In this document: positions 1 through 10,680 of the stretch, piece by piece
Numbering within the stretch: position 1 is the stretch's first letter
Layout of the letters: the number at the start of each line of letters is the position of its first letter
Source of the DNA: Sphagnum magellanicum
Taxonomy: Eukaryota > Streptophyta > Sphagnopsida > Sphagnales > Sphagnaceae
NCBI GenBank assembly: GCA_021904315.1
Contig: CM038914.1
Location: 18,215,065 to 18,279,064 of the forward strand
Length of the DNA stretch: 64,000 nucleotides
Direction: 5' to 3'
Translations under genes and position numbers: made by a program
Notes under the pieces: generated by a model
Database searches by the model: none
What the model saw: the letters and a program-made list of their open reading frames with translations, nothing else
What the model was told of the DNA's origin: nothing

Positions 1-796
1 CTGACTACTTCTCCCTGTTTCTGATTGGCCAATCTTAATGATTGCTCCAGGTGGTTTGCTATTAGTAGTCCCCCACCTATTGCAGTCTCAAATCAGTTTC
101 ATGTGTGGGGTTGCAAAAAAGCAAATAACTAAAGATTGAGGTGAGAAATAATTTTGCAGGGTCACATTCTGAGCACAGCGGGGAATGCTCTAGCAGGTGT
201 TAACAAGGGATCACAAACACGCTGGCCCTGGCAATAGATAAGATGTTGTGCATCTACCTACTGTGTCCACACTCTGAACACCAAAACAATCCGTTCCAAT
301 CTAAACGCTTTCACCAAAAAAACCGGTTCTTCTAATGTGAAAATGGTTCTAATAAGGTAAAGCTTCCAAAAGTTGGATCCAATGCAATGGTCCCTGTTCC
401 TATGGGGGTAGGACCCAACAAAGAGCAAGTCAAGTTGCAGATCTAAGAAATGTCCTGTCACTCGTGCGAAGGCTACCCTTTTCATCCCTTAAGAGGAACT
501 ATTATCGGTTTAACTACAGTACCATCTTCAAGTGTGGGAATATGCAGTAATTTGGTGGGATAAGTCAATCAAATATGGTCTTCACAATACATGAATGTAA
601 ATTCTGGATGCACCCACAAATGAACAAGTAAATCAATGGAGGACAGACAAGGGTTACAGAGTGAATAACATTTCGACCATTGATTAAATCAATCTGTTTG
701 CTCCCACAATTCAGAAGTTTTGAATTGGGGACAAAACCCTTGGTGCAAATCAAATGAGATAGATTGATCAAATGATCATGGAATATACTTGTATCA
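1..796 (-). repeat. Left arm of long inverted repeat IR1
   Basis: The reverse complement of this stretch matches 14749-15258 over its whole length apart from scattered substitutions and one large indel. Landmarks shared by both copies include CCATGATCATTTGATCAATC, TTTTGTCCCCAATTCAAAA and GCCAATCAGAAACAG. The window edge cuts this copy, so its true end is unknown. Short open frames read on the minus strand here (about 258-485 and 565-810), but the second copy breaks them and I recognise no protein family. Confidence 0.8.
202..416. other. 215-bp segment present in only one IR1 copy
   Basis: This part of the left arm is missing from the right arm. It is bounded by AACAA at 202-206 and again at 417-421, while the right arm has a single AACAA at the junction. 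Either a 215-bp element inserted with a 5-bp target duplication, or the right arm lost it by recombination between the 5-bp repeats. The ends (GGGATC and GGACCC) are weakly inverted. No coding sequence is recognised. Confidence 0.55.
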
Positions 797-2030
797 GAAA
801 ACACCATCATCCAACAAAATTAAGAAGTCATGACAAAGAGTAAACCAGTTGTACTGGAAAACTGCGATTTGAGCATCCAAAATTTGCAATTATACCCTAA
901 ACTTCCATTTTGTCATGACCAAGATTATTGCCACAACAAATCACCAAGTGTCAACAACAAACCATTAGCAAAGACTAGGACTTGAATGGTCAGTTTGGAA
1001 CTGTATGTGGGTTCAATTCGCCACTTTTGTGTGTGCAATGTTACCCACATCCTGGAATTATAACATATTGTAGTATGATAGAACCATGTTATTTAACACA
1101 CCAAAATGGCAAAATATGGCTAATTAGCCCAACAGGTAAAGTGGGCAATAGATAAATTTCTGTTGCGTTCTAAGCTAAGAGAATCTCATCTTGTTTTTCT
1201 TTTGCTTTTCCTACACGACAAAGAGATCCACCCATCAACCCCAAAACCCTCAGCATTTGTTTGTTTGTTTGTTAACATCAGCAAGTATTGAAGAAACCTA
1301 CACATATGCATAATTAACTTAAGACCATTCAAAGAGTCTGGTTTGTTACTTACAGCCTTTTTTCTTTTTGAGGGCGGGGGTGGTGTTGGTCATCACTAGA
1401 AGAAGCTCAGCTCATGAGATAGACGCTCTTGAATAAATTGCATCCCAATAATAATTTGTTCTTTTGTTGGTCATCCATCATTATAAATAAGTACCCCCAG
1501 TTTGTAATGGGGGTATTATTAGCCCAGGCAAAAAATGGTGATGAACAGTTTTGGAAATAGAAATTTCATGCAACCAATGAGAAGGCTCAGCATGCACTCA
1601 AAGTGCCTTGATTTCTTTTCTTTTAAGTTTTGGGTGGGTGGGTGGGTTAGATGGGGGAAGAGAATTTTTTTTCTTTTTTCCTTTGTTCTCAACATGTTCC
1701 CTTCAAGTTTCTAATTAGTTGTCATCAGGTTCCTAGTATGTTTCCTAAGTTCCCAATGTGTTCCCCAAGGGTGTTCCCAATAGCACCTCGCTTTAATCCC
1801 AAATGTTTTGCCCAAAGTCCTCCCCTTCGCACCTATATAGGTGGGCCAAAGGGGGAGGCACTCCATCTTTCCATAGAATCTTCTATGGGGGAGCCTCCAT
1901 AGTTTCAACTTTTTTTTGGAATGGGCCAATCAAATTGGCTCATTGCAAAAAAAAAAAAAAAGAAGAAAAGTTGAACTTGTGAGGCACCCCCAACTAATTG
2001 ATATGAAACAGAATAAGTACCCCAGAAATA

Positions 2031-2400
2031 CATTAGAAGAAGGGAACTCATGGGATAGATAGATACTTTGGATTAAATATTGCATCCAAATAATTTTTAA
2101 AAAGAGGGTCTTGTCACACTTGCAAGTTGTGAACTGACAACACTCCCATCCATGTAACTTTTTCATCCATCCATCCATCCATCAGCTATTCATCCATCCA
2201 TTCTTTTGTTGGTCATCCATCATTAGAAGAAGGGAGCTAAATGGGATAGATAGATACTTTGGATTAAATTGCATCCCAATAAATTTTTTTTAAAAAGGGA
2301 ACTTGTCACACTTGCAAAGTCCTGAACTAACAATACTCCCATCCACATAACTTTTACATCCATCCATCAAGCTATTCATCTATTCTTCGTATGGGAATCT
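2031..2400. repeat. Tandem duplication, 190-bp unit
   Basis: Two adjacent diverged copies begin at 2031 and 2221, each with CATTAGAAGAAGGGA. Both run through a GGGATAGATAGATACTTTGG block, a CTTGTCACACTTGCAA block and a CATCCATC microsatellite. A third, more diverged copy can be traced near 1391-1500. The spacing of the first two is exactly 190 bp. Confidence 0.8.
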
Positions 2401-2426
2401 AGAAGAAATGATATCAATATTCACTT

Positions 2427-2447
2427 CCCCCCCCCCCCCCCCCCCCC
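2427..2447. repeat. Poly-C tract (21 C)
   Basis: An uninterrupted run of 21 C. Such runs can form i-motif or G-quadruplex structures and are prone to length error in sequencing. Confidence 0.85.
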
Positions 2448-3688
2448 AAAATAAAGGATGACAAAAGAACGGAACCGCAAAATCACAATAATTTTTTTGT
2501 TTTAGAATGTGTTCGGAAACTACATGGGATGGCGGCCACCAACAAAGCTGCAAACCGAGTGCGCCTTCCAGGTGTGAACTGCTGAAGCTTCCTTAGAAAC
2601 TCAGTCATGACCGTAAAAGTTATGGTCAAACCAGGGGTACAATTATATAAAATCCCCAATAAAGTAAAACTTGTTCCATGTTGTTGTATCGGCCGAGGAA
2701 GCAAGGGATTGGCAACTTGGAGAGGGTAGGCTGACACTCGTCACCAACTTGATTAAGTTTTGTTTGATGCAGTAGTGGGTGGTTCCGGATTGGCTTGGCT
2801 TTCACTCAGTCTTAAGGGAGTCAAATACGAATTGCCATCCATCATATTTTCCAAATAAAGTCGAGCTCTCTTTTGAGTTGGATCTGTTTTGTTTTGTTTT
2901 GTCCGGGAATTTTTTTTTAACAATGTGGGCTCTCGCTCGAGTGCGTGTGCACTTGGCTTGCCACTCTTTTTGTGGGGTCTCTCTTTTTCTTTTTTTTCTT
3001 TTCCATTTTTTTGGGGGTCTTTTCCTCTCTTTCTTTAATTTAGGTTTCACATTAGAAATGAACTGCAATCCCTAAAATAATATGGAAACATTCACACCGC
3101 CTTATGCAACTTGTTCAACAAGAAGAAATAGTGGCCCACCCGACCCAACCTGATTTTGGGACCTTTTCCCTTTCCTCGTCTCCAAAGAAAACCGAGGGAA
3201 AAAAAAATGTGGCCATGTCCAAAAGGAAGCTAGTATCCTATTAGTTACTCCACAGGAGCATTTTGAGGGGAGTTTTTGAGTTCATAAAAGTGACAAACTA
3301 TTTCTATTGGTTCAAATATCAAAAATTTGCCCCCAAAAAAACACTCGAGGAGGGGAGAGAATTCTCTCTTTCTCTCTCTCTCATATGCTTTCCTCTTATG
3401 AAAAGACAAAATTTGGGGTAAATAGACAAAGTGACCCCCTTTTGCCAGCTTGCTACATACCTTTCTACAAAAATCACATTTTAAATAGAAAAAATAATAG
3501 AGATTGGGTTGACCAATTCACCCCTTACATATGGACCTTCCTAATGTTACCAAGTTGACCCACAATTTGTGGAGTTTTTGTGAGAGTATCTGATCCGTCA
3601 TTCATTTATTTGGTTCGTTTACGTACTAGCAACTAGTTACGAAATTTCCATCGAGAAACTTCTCGCGAAACAAAACATCTTCAAGGGC

Positions 3689-3709
3689 GGGGGGGGGGGG
3701 GGGGGGGGG
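3689..3709. repeat. Poly-G tract (21 G)
   Basis: An uninterrupted run of 21 G following GGGC. It has G-quadruplex potential. The exact length in the assembly is unreliable. Confidence 0.85.
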
Positions 3710-4185
3710 CGGCTATGTGAAGGGTAGTGGTGGGTGAGTGCCTGAGGGTGGCCCTCCTCCTCCTCCCACCACCCCCTCCCCCCTTTCACCAACCCACCCA
3801 CCCATGGCACCCCCACCTACTAGGAGCCAACCCTAGGTTGTCAAGACGGCCAAGAAGTTATTATTTAATTACACTTGCTTTGTGAAGCATAGGTAACGAC
3901 AATACCTACCAACAACTTTTTAATTTTTTTAATTATTTAATTATTTAATTATTATTTAGAATTTATTTTCCTCCTTTTTCGGTGGGTCCTTCACACCCCT
4001 TATGTGCATTCCATAATACATATATAAAATATACCTAGAGGAGGAGGAGGCCATAATTGGGAGCTTGGGAATTATTTATCACACAACTGGACAGCTAATT
4101 ATAGGTCAGAAAATTTGTCAACTGCTATTATTTATATTTTGGGGATTGTGGTGTGTAATAATAATTCTTATGAATGTAAGCGCAT

Positions 4186-4216
4186 CCCCCACCCCCACCC
4201 CCACCCCCACCCCCCT
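4186..4216. repeat. (ACCCCC)n microsatellite
   Basis: About five units of a six-base C-rich repeat lie within otherwise A+T-rich DNA. Confidence 0.85.
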
Positions 4217-4740
4217 TCTTCTTCTGCCAAACTTTCACACACTTAATGTTTGTTGCACATGGGGTCTGTGCATCTGCCACTTCGGTCTGGAAACTCTGGA
4301 GTTTCCCAATCGTAGGCTATTGAGAAATGGAAAATAATAATAATAATAATAACTTAATACAAACAATAATCCCCTCTACACACCCCCCCCCTCCCCATCC
4401 ATTGAAATAATACAAAAATCAGCAAAATGCCTCCATCCATCCATCCTTTCGCTCCTTCATTCATCCAATCCTTATTCAACCATCTTAATTTGAACCTAAT
4501 TTGGTTCAGTAGGTTTTTCCCTTTGTTTTTTTTTTTTTTTTTTTTTTTGGGGCCGTTTTCCTTTCTTTTATAGGAGATGCCTATGGGGTTTTTATGTCTC
4601 AGCGTGGCCTTTCGTTAGTCTTTTCTTACTTAAAAAAAAGGTGTACAATCGAATGGAAAAGAGGAAATACAGGAATTTTTTTTAATGGGGATGGTGGAGG
4701 ATGTACGTATTCGTCCATCCATGGGGCTTTGTGTAATGTG

Positions 4741-4920
4741 GTAGTAGTCAAAAGCCTATAGTATAACGGCCTGTGAAATGACGGCCGGTGTTTCTTCGGC
4801 CGTTGTCATCTCCGTCTCGCCTTTTTCCTCCTCATCCTCTGCCTTCTTCTTCTCTCTCTCTCTCCTCTCCCCTCCTCGCGCGTCCCTCCCTCATTTGTCT
4901 TCGCGTTTTGCTCTCTAGGT
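4741..4920 (+). promoter_or_regulatory. Putative core promoter and start region of the TIFY8 gene
   Basis: Composition changes sharply from A+T-rich to G+C-rich and then to a strong CT tract (about 4830-4890), as is common around plant transcription starts. A short perfect inverted repeat, ACGGCCG (4781-4787) and CGGCCGT (4797-4803), lies just upstream. It stands about 2 kb before the first TIFY8 coding exon, so it would imply a long leader. The assignment is inferred from composition and position only; no clear TATA box was identified. Confidence 0.35.
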
Positions 4921-6863
4921 GCGAGTGAGTGTTTTGGCACTATTAGGGTGGCGTATTTTTTCTTCGGGTGCTGTTTTGAGGCTCATCGGAAGAGGTGGTT
5001 TTGGAAGCTTCCTGTTCCCCTTTTGTTCCGTTGCAAGTTGCGACCAGCTTTGCAGCTCCTTCTCCGGCCGCAACTGAACAAATTGAATCGCCCGCACGGC
5101 CGTGAAAACCAGCGTTGTTGATTTGGCCGGAAATTCGATTCCATTCATTTCCTTTTGTTGCCACCAGGACGTTCTTTGCTACGGGCCAACGAACGAAGGG
5201 ATTTGTCTTCGTGTATTTTTGTTTTTTCATTTAGTTTAGTTTAGTTTGGTATTGTATTCTTTTGTTTTGTTTTTCCTCCTTCTTCTTGTGCTGCTAGCTG
5301 TGTGTTCCTCCTCGGACTCTTCTCGTCTGTTTAGTTTTTGAGTCTTTGAAACAGTTTTGAGCTTCTGTTTGCCGAGTACCTTTTTCCAACAGACTTTTGT
5401 TTTGCGATCTGTGTGACCTCCAAGTTTTGTTTCTGGCGACTTGCTGGTTTATATATTTGTGCGAGTGTGCGTGTGTGATTCCGCTATCGAAAGGTTCTGT
5501 GATATATAAAGCAAAGGCAGGTTGTAAGCTTGTGAAGCTGATTTTGTCGACAAAAAAACATCCCCGTGATTTGTTTTCTTTCCTGTGTGTCGTATCCAAG
5601 GTTTAGCGATTTGCACCTTTGTAGCTTGACCTCCCTCCTAAAGCTTCTGAAACAAGTGCGTCTCGGGTTTTGCGAAGAAGTCTGATGATAACTTGGAAGG
5701 AAATCCAGAGAAGCGGGCAGGCCGGGAAGTGTTTCCATCTGACTACTGGAACTGCGATCAAGTACTAGTCCATGTTGGACATGTTCTACGGTTGACTCCA
5801 TCGTGGACGAGGGTTTCTTCTATATACCTACATCGCCTGATCCAAGTAAGCCCGATAGATACATCCCTTGAACGACTAGAGCTTCAACACAAGAATTTCC
5901 ATACTTGTTTCCAGCTTTTTTCTGATTCTTAATGGATTGAAGATCCGCCGGTGTAGTAGCCCCCCATCGTCCTCTGAAGCTGGGGTCAAACAAGAGAGAT
6001 CTTTCTACTAGAGGGTTGAAAGCCGAGGTGTGCTCTCTCGAGATATATAAGAAGTATTTTCTATGTTGCTGGAGATGAGAACACATTCATTTATTCTTGT
6101 TGCACAAAAAAACTTGTGTTGCATGAAGTCGATAGGTCTCCCTAGTTTTTTGTTGTTATCCATGACGAAGTGGAGAGGTCCTTGGGTTGTTGGTTGCTTG
6201 GTTGATTGATGGCGCAAGGGGGTTATGGGAATGTAATGTGTTTCTGCAAAGAAAGTTTCCAGAAGGAAAATATCTCTCAATGTTTTGAAAAGCTTGTTGG
6301 TTTGTTTGGCACAGAGGCAAGGTCTTTGGAGACACTTCAGCCATTGGAAAAATACAGTGAGTCAAAAACAGCTTGAGCAGAGATGAATGAGAAGCAGCAG
6401 CTGCAGCTCTGTTCATGCTTAGAGAGGAGAACAACATCATCATGCAAATGTGTTGCAAAGCTTTTGAGATCTGAGTAGAAGAGATGGGAGTTCCAGGTTC
6501 CTAAATCTTTCTCAGACTCTTATGCTCAATGAGAACTTTGGGTCAGGAGTGTTGTTGTTGCACCCCCTTTGGCAATGTTCATGGCAACCAAATTTTTAGA
6601 TAGAGAAAACAGGTTCCTGACATAATTCAGGAGCAAATTTTCTCCCATCTTTCTGCTTTTACCTGTTGCTGGTGCTATCTGTCTGAAGCTACACATTTCT
6701 GAGCATGCACAATGTAGTAATCCCTTGTCCTTTGTGTGTGTCATTGTGCCCACCAGCATCTCAACTCACCAGTCTTTTCCTGCTTTGTGATTTTTGTGTC
6801 ATCAGGTATGAATAAGATATGCACAATGAGCTTGTTTAAATCATCACCTAGCTGCTGTCCACA
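4921..6863 (+). other. Probable long 5' leader of the TIFY8 gene
   Basis: This G/T-rich stretch between the CT tract and the TIFY8 start codon has no recognisable protein. Several sites would fit leader introns, for example a GTAAGC donor near 5846 and a TCATCAG acceptor near 6804, but none can be proven from sequence. Short open frames here are likely upstream ORFs or chance. Confidence 0.35.
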
Positions 6864-8853
6864 ATGACTCTGCTCATGGCTGAAAAAGACCAACAACCCA
6901 TGTTTCGGGATTTCCTTGGCCTTAATCATCATGTGGGTGAGGCCCAACCACCACCAGCAGAGTTTCCATCTTCAGATGTGTTAAGAGTTTCTTCTAGTGG
7001 TGGTGGTCCCAGTCTCAAGGTTGAAGTTGATCCTGAAACCTCTGCTGCTGCACCCCCCACAGCTTCTCATGGAAAATTGGGTCCATCAGAGACCAGATCT
7101 TCTCCTGACTTTGTCTCCACTCCTTTTGGCTTGGCCCTTCCTAGCTCCTCAGAACAAGGTGCAACAATTTCCCTCTATTTTTGCTTCCTGTGATTCAGAG
7201 TGTTGCACATTTCCTAGTTCACTATTTTGACTTTGGAGGCAAAAGACTGATTCTGGGCATGGCTGATTTTTCTTTCCCCCCCCCCCCTGCAGTGCGTTGG
7301 CAGCAGAGCAAGGCAGGAGCACTTCAGCACCATGGGATCAAGAGTGCATTCTACAAGCCAGCTTTGGATGGCAGCAAATTGGCAAAAAAGAGAGAGTCTC
7401 CTGGTGGCAGAGAGTCACTGCAGGATCGCCTAGTAGAAGCTCTTGAGAGTTCTCGCTGTCAAAAGGTAATCAGTGGAATGCTACTAACATTTTTTCAGGC
7501 TACAAATCTTGGTACTTCTAAAGATATATTCAGTTCTTTTTTACCTATCTTCTGTTTCAGAGTGGCATGCTGGAGTTTGGGCTTTTTCTAATATGTGCAT
7601 TGTTTTGACAGACAGCTCGGATTGACAAGCAAAAGAATGAGAAGGTCATTGACCATAGAGAGAGTCCACCATCTGCTAATGATTTGCATCTCTCTATGCA
7701 ACCCCCACGACATCCTTCAAAAAGTCCTTCTTGGTATCAGCAAAACTTGAAACTAGATGTTTCCAACCGGCAGCAGCAGCAGCGCAAGAAAACAGAATGC
7801 TCAAAACCACCTTTCAGTAGTAGCCCAGGGCTTCTCCCCATGAGAGGAGGTATAGGCCACGGAAGTGCATTTACAGAAACTGTAGCAGCGGTTGCCACAC
7901 CTCCTCCTCCTCCTCCTCCTCCTCCCAAGGAAAACAGTCCTCAGATTGGGCACCAAGTAGTAGCTGAAGATGAGGGTTCTCGCACAGGACTGAAAACAAG
8001 GTCATCTCTTGTTGGCCTCCTCAGTAGTGCAGGACTTCTCCATGACTCAGCTGCCCCTGCTGCTGCTGCTGCTGCTGCAACTGGATCAAGTGGACCACCT
8101 CCTTCAACACCCCAGCGACTGAAGGCATCCAGTCGCAGTGGAGGCTCCATGCTACCATTAGGGTAGGTAACTACTACCATAAGTTGGCTATGTTTGTTGT
8201 CAGCAGTGCCATGGGTATGGAGAGTGTTTGTTTGCATTGAATAGCAGCAGCCTTGTTGGAGGGTCATCATCAGAAACTGATTCATCTGGCAGTGTGTTTT
8301 GTCTGACAGGCACCAAGTTGCATCTCCAACAAGCCGTCAGCTCACAATATTCTATGGAGGCCAAGCACATGTGTATGATGATATCCCTCCTGAGAAGGTG
8401 AGCACCCACACACAATCCTCCTACATTGTGCTTCTTTGGTGACTTGTAATACGCCTTCCCATGAGAGCTACATACATGTATGATCCTGTGGAGAGTGAAG
8501 AGGGACTTGTTCACTGGGTTTGTGCTAATAGTTTCATCATTACTTTCTGCAAAAAAATCCTCCTATCTATCAGTCCTACATGTCAGTTTTGGAAATGTGG
8601 ATTGCAGGCACAAGCGATTATGGCTTTGGCTGGTTCAAATGGACGATCGTGGTGCACAACCTACTCACCGCGACCTACAGGAAGTGTCCCAGATTCTACA
8701 GCCAGTGAGGATTCGTGGACGCACTTGGAGAAAAACAAAGACCAAGCTGCTGGAAAGAGTCTTAGTGGGGGTAGTCTAAGCCTTTGTTCAGAAGTACAAA
8801 CATTGCTGCGAGGGCTTGCAAAATCAGGCATTGGCAAAGCTCGCCCTTTGTGA
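6864..8853 (+). CDS. TIFY8: TIFY8-type TIFY-domain protein, five coding exons
   Basis: Joined exons 6864-7158, 7293-7465, 7612-8162, 8310-8397 and 8608-8853 give an uninterrupted frame of 450 codons plus TGA. All introns are GT-AG. An N-terminal PMFRDFLGL motif (about residues 12-20), a WQQSKA block in exon 2, EDEGSRTGLK in exon 3, and TIFYGG (about 352-357) followed by IMALAG in exons 4-5 match plant TIFY8. In the known family TIFY8 has a TIFY domain but no Jas degron; it binds the NINJA adaptor and so recruits TOPLESS-type co-repressors in the nucleus. No Jas motif is visible here either. Exon 3 carries a nine-proline run and an alanine-rich run encoded by CCT and GCT repeats. The start is the ATG at 6864; one at 6876 in the same frame is equally possible. 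The exon joins are inferred from splice consensus and frame. Confidence 0.9.
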
Positions 8854-9017
8854 TACTCTCCTAGACTCCAGTTTTTTTTGTCATTTGACAGGTCAACAGT
8901 TTTTTATCAATGCCAGCAGGTACCCCCCATACACCACCCCCTGCCCTTCATAAATGCAGACTGCATATTTCATGTATGATCTTGATAATGTACTATGGAA
9001 TGATCAATCTCCCCAGT

Positions 9018-9113
9018 CCATTATGTTGGGTAAGGCATCAGGTGAGCCCATTAGGGCAAGCTAGGTCACACGCCCAACATAGGGCTCACCTGGTGCCTTA
9101 CCCAACATAATGG
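9018..9113. repeat. 32-bp-arm hairpin with 32-nt loop
   Basis: Arms 9018-9049 and 9082-9113 are reverse complements with one mismatch in 32 positions. Landmarks are ATTATGTTGGGTAAGGCA and GTGCCTTACCCAACATAAT. As RNA the mismatch becomes a wobble pair. It could be a young foldback/MITE remnant or a precursor-like small-RNA hairpin; the sequence alone does not decide. Confidence 0.85.
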
Positions 9114-9742
9114 GCAAGTTCAAGGCCACTCCATGACAATAATAAGGTCTGAGGTGGTGGTTTCACAAATTAAAGTAAAATCTATGTTCAACAGACACAT
9201 GGTCTTTCACTGCTATTCATCATGATGAAGGTGATGGCCTGACAATTTATTAGCTTGGCTCTCAAAAGGTTATGACCAGCATAGGGTGGTTATCGGTCAT
9301 TGCTGTGGAGATTTCTTTTCTCTGCAATTTCGTAGCAGTCTGACCAACTGTTGCTTACTTCTGCCATCAAAAATGCCTGTTCATGCCTGGTGTAATCTCT
9401 TCAGCTGGATTATCAAACATCTGCATTGCAATCAATTTTGAGCATTTTGTAACAATTGTAAATTGTGTTACTGTCCTTTGAGTGTTGAGATGGATTTTTC
9501 ATTTTGTGGGTGATTTGCAATTTTTGATCCAATTATCTTGTTGTGCAGGGTCTAAGTATCTGCTGCCATGATGACCTTATTAGATACAACTTGTGTCCCC
9601 CAACGACTCTCCAATTCAGTTCAGATGTATTTGTCAGCCACTTTCCACTTGGACTCAAATGCGCACTTCCCAGGCACAGATGTGCAACTGTATGTATTCT
9701 ATAATGCACATTTTTTATTTTGCCAATTATCTTGTATCACAG

Positions 9743-9776
9743 TGAACATGAGATGCTGAGGTGCATCTCATGTTCA
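9743..9776. repeat. Perfect 14-bp stem-loop
   Basis: TGAACATGAGATGC (9743-9756) and its exact reverse complement GCATCTCATGTTCA (9763-9776) flank a six-base loop. It lies in the 3' flank of the TIFY8 gene, about 630 bp after the larger hairpin. Confidence 0.85.
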
Positions 9777-10349
9777 AGGGTAGAGCCTTGCATAAGCCCC
9801 AAGGGGATCTCTGGGAAGGTGGTTTCTTTTCCTGTCAGAGTAAGAAATTTGTAAATACGCGTTTTGTCTGCATACAAAAATGATCTGCAAGCTTTTTTTT
9901 TCCCCCTCTTTTCTCTTATTAATTCAGTAGACAGTAAATGATTGTGTGTCTCAGTTTCTCTGCTTCAAAAGGTATTTTTGTGCAGGTCTCAAAGAGTTGT
10001 GTGTGTGTGTCGAATGTTGAAATCTGTTGTTGCAAAACTGGTGAAATGGGTAAAAAAATTCAAATCTCCTGAAGAAATGAAAACTCTGAGCAGTTATCAA
10101 AAGACATTCTTGAATGGAAACCATCACAGATTGTTAGAATGTATCTATGGGTGCTGTCAATCTGCATATCTACTCCTTTTCAGATGCTCATAATATAATT
10201 GCAGTGACATGAAACAGAATTTAGGTTTATTTTTTCCTGCTATATTATGTGTATTTTTTTAGTGTATACTTGGTCTTTTAAGCCTTGAAGTTGGCCTTGG
10301 CTTTGTTCTAGTCCATGATTGAAGGTGTAGTGATGTCATTGCATATTTT

Positions 10350-10680
10350 AAGCTTAATTTTTTGCTGATTTAATATTGTCGTCGAATGCAGAGTTTTTGA
10401 ATTCATATTTTTATGTAATTGGATATTGAGAATTGAACCTCATGTTATACATTTTGAACTTGTGGATTATTGTAGATATCAAGCTTAATTTCTTTTGGAT
10501 TAATAATCGTCATTTAATGTAGAAGTTTGAATTCCAAACATTTCTGTAATTGGATATTGGGAATCATATCTCACATTATATGTATTGAAGTTATGGTTGA
10601 TTGTTGAATTTGATATCATCATTGAATGTGGAGTTTTGAACCTAAAGTTTTTATATTTGGATAAAGGTCTGGAATCTTAG
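10350..10680. repeat. Diverged tandem repeat, unit about 120-133 bp
   Basis: Three successive blocks share AAGCTTAATTT, a GTCGTC/ATCGTC element followed by GAATGCAGAGTTT-like sequence, and TAATTGGATATTG. They begin near 10350, 10483 and about 10600. The last is partial. No coding potential. Confidence 0.65.

Larger units (their letters stand above)
797..4740. other. Gene-free upstream region with simple repeats
   Basis: No recognisable gene. It contains short simple repeats (GTTT, CATC and GGGT type), purine/pyrimidine-biased tracts and scattered open frames that look like chance. The minus-strand frame at 2483-2737 reads openly for 84 codons but resembles no family I know. Confidence 0.5.
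8854..10340 (+). other. 3' flank / probable 3' UTR of the TIFY8 gene
   Basis: Non-coding sequence after the TIFY8 stop. It contains two strong inverted repeats, annotated separately. Short open frames (8910-9110, 9568-9759, 9942-10193) have no family resemblance. The transcript end cannot be placed. Confidence 0.4.

Noticed and set aside
258-810. Minus-strand frames in the left IR1 arm as a possible gene
   Set aside because: The second copy at 14749-15258 has gaps and substitutions that break the frame, which suggests non-coding repeat or an old pseudogene.
5294-5801. Minus-strand frames of 101 and 105 codons in the TIFY8 leader
   Set aside because: No domain, overlap with the probable leader on the opposite strand, and no splice or start support.
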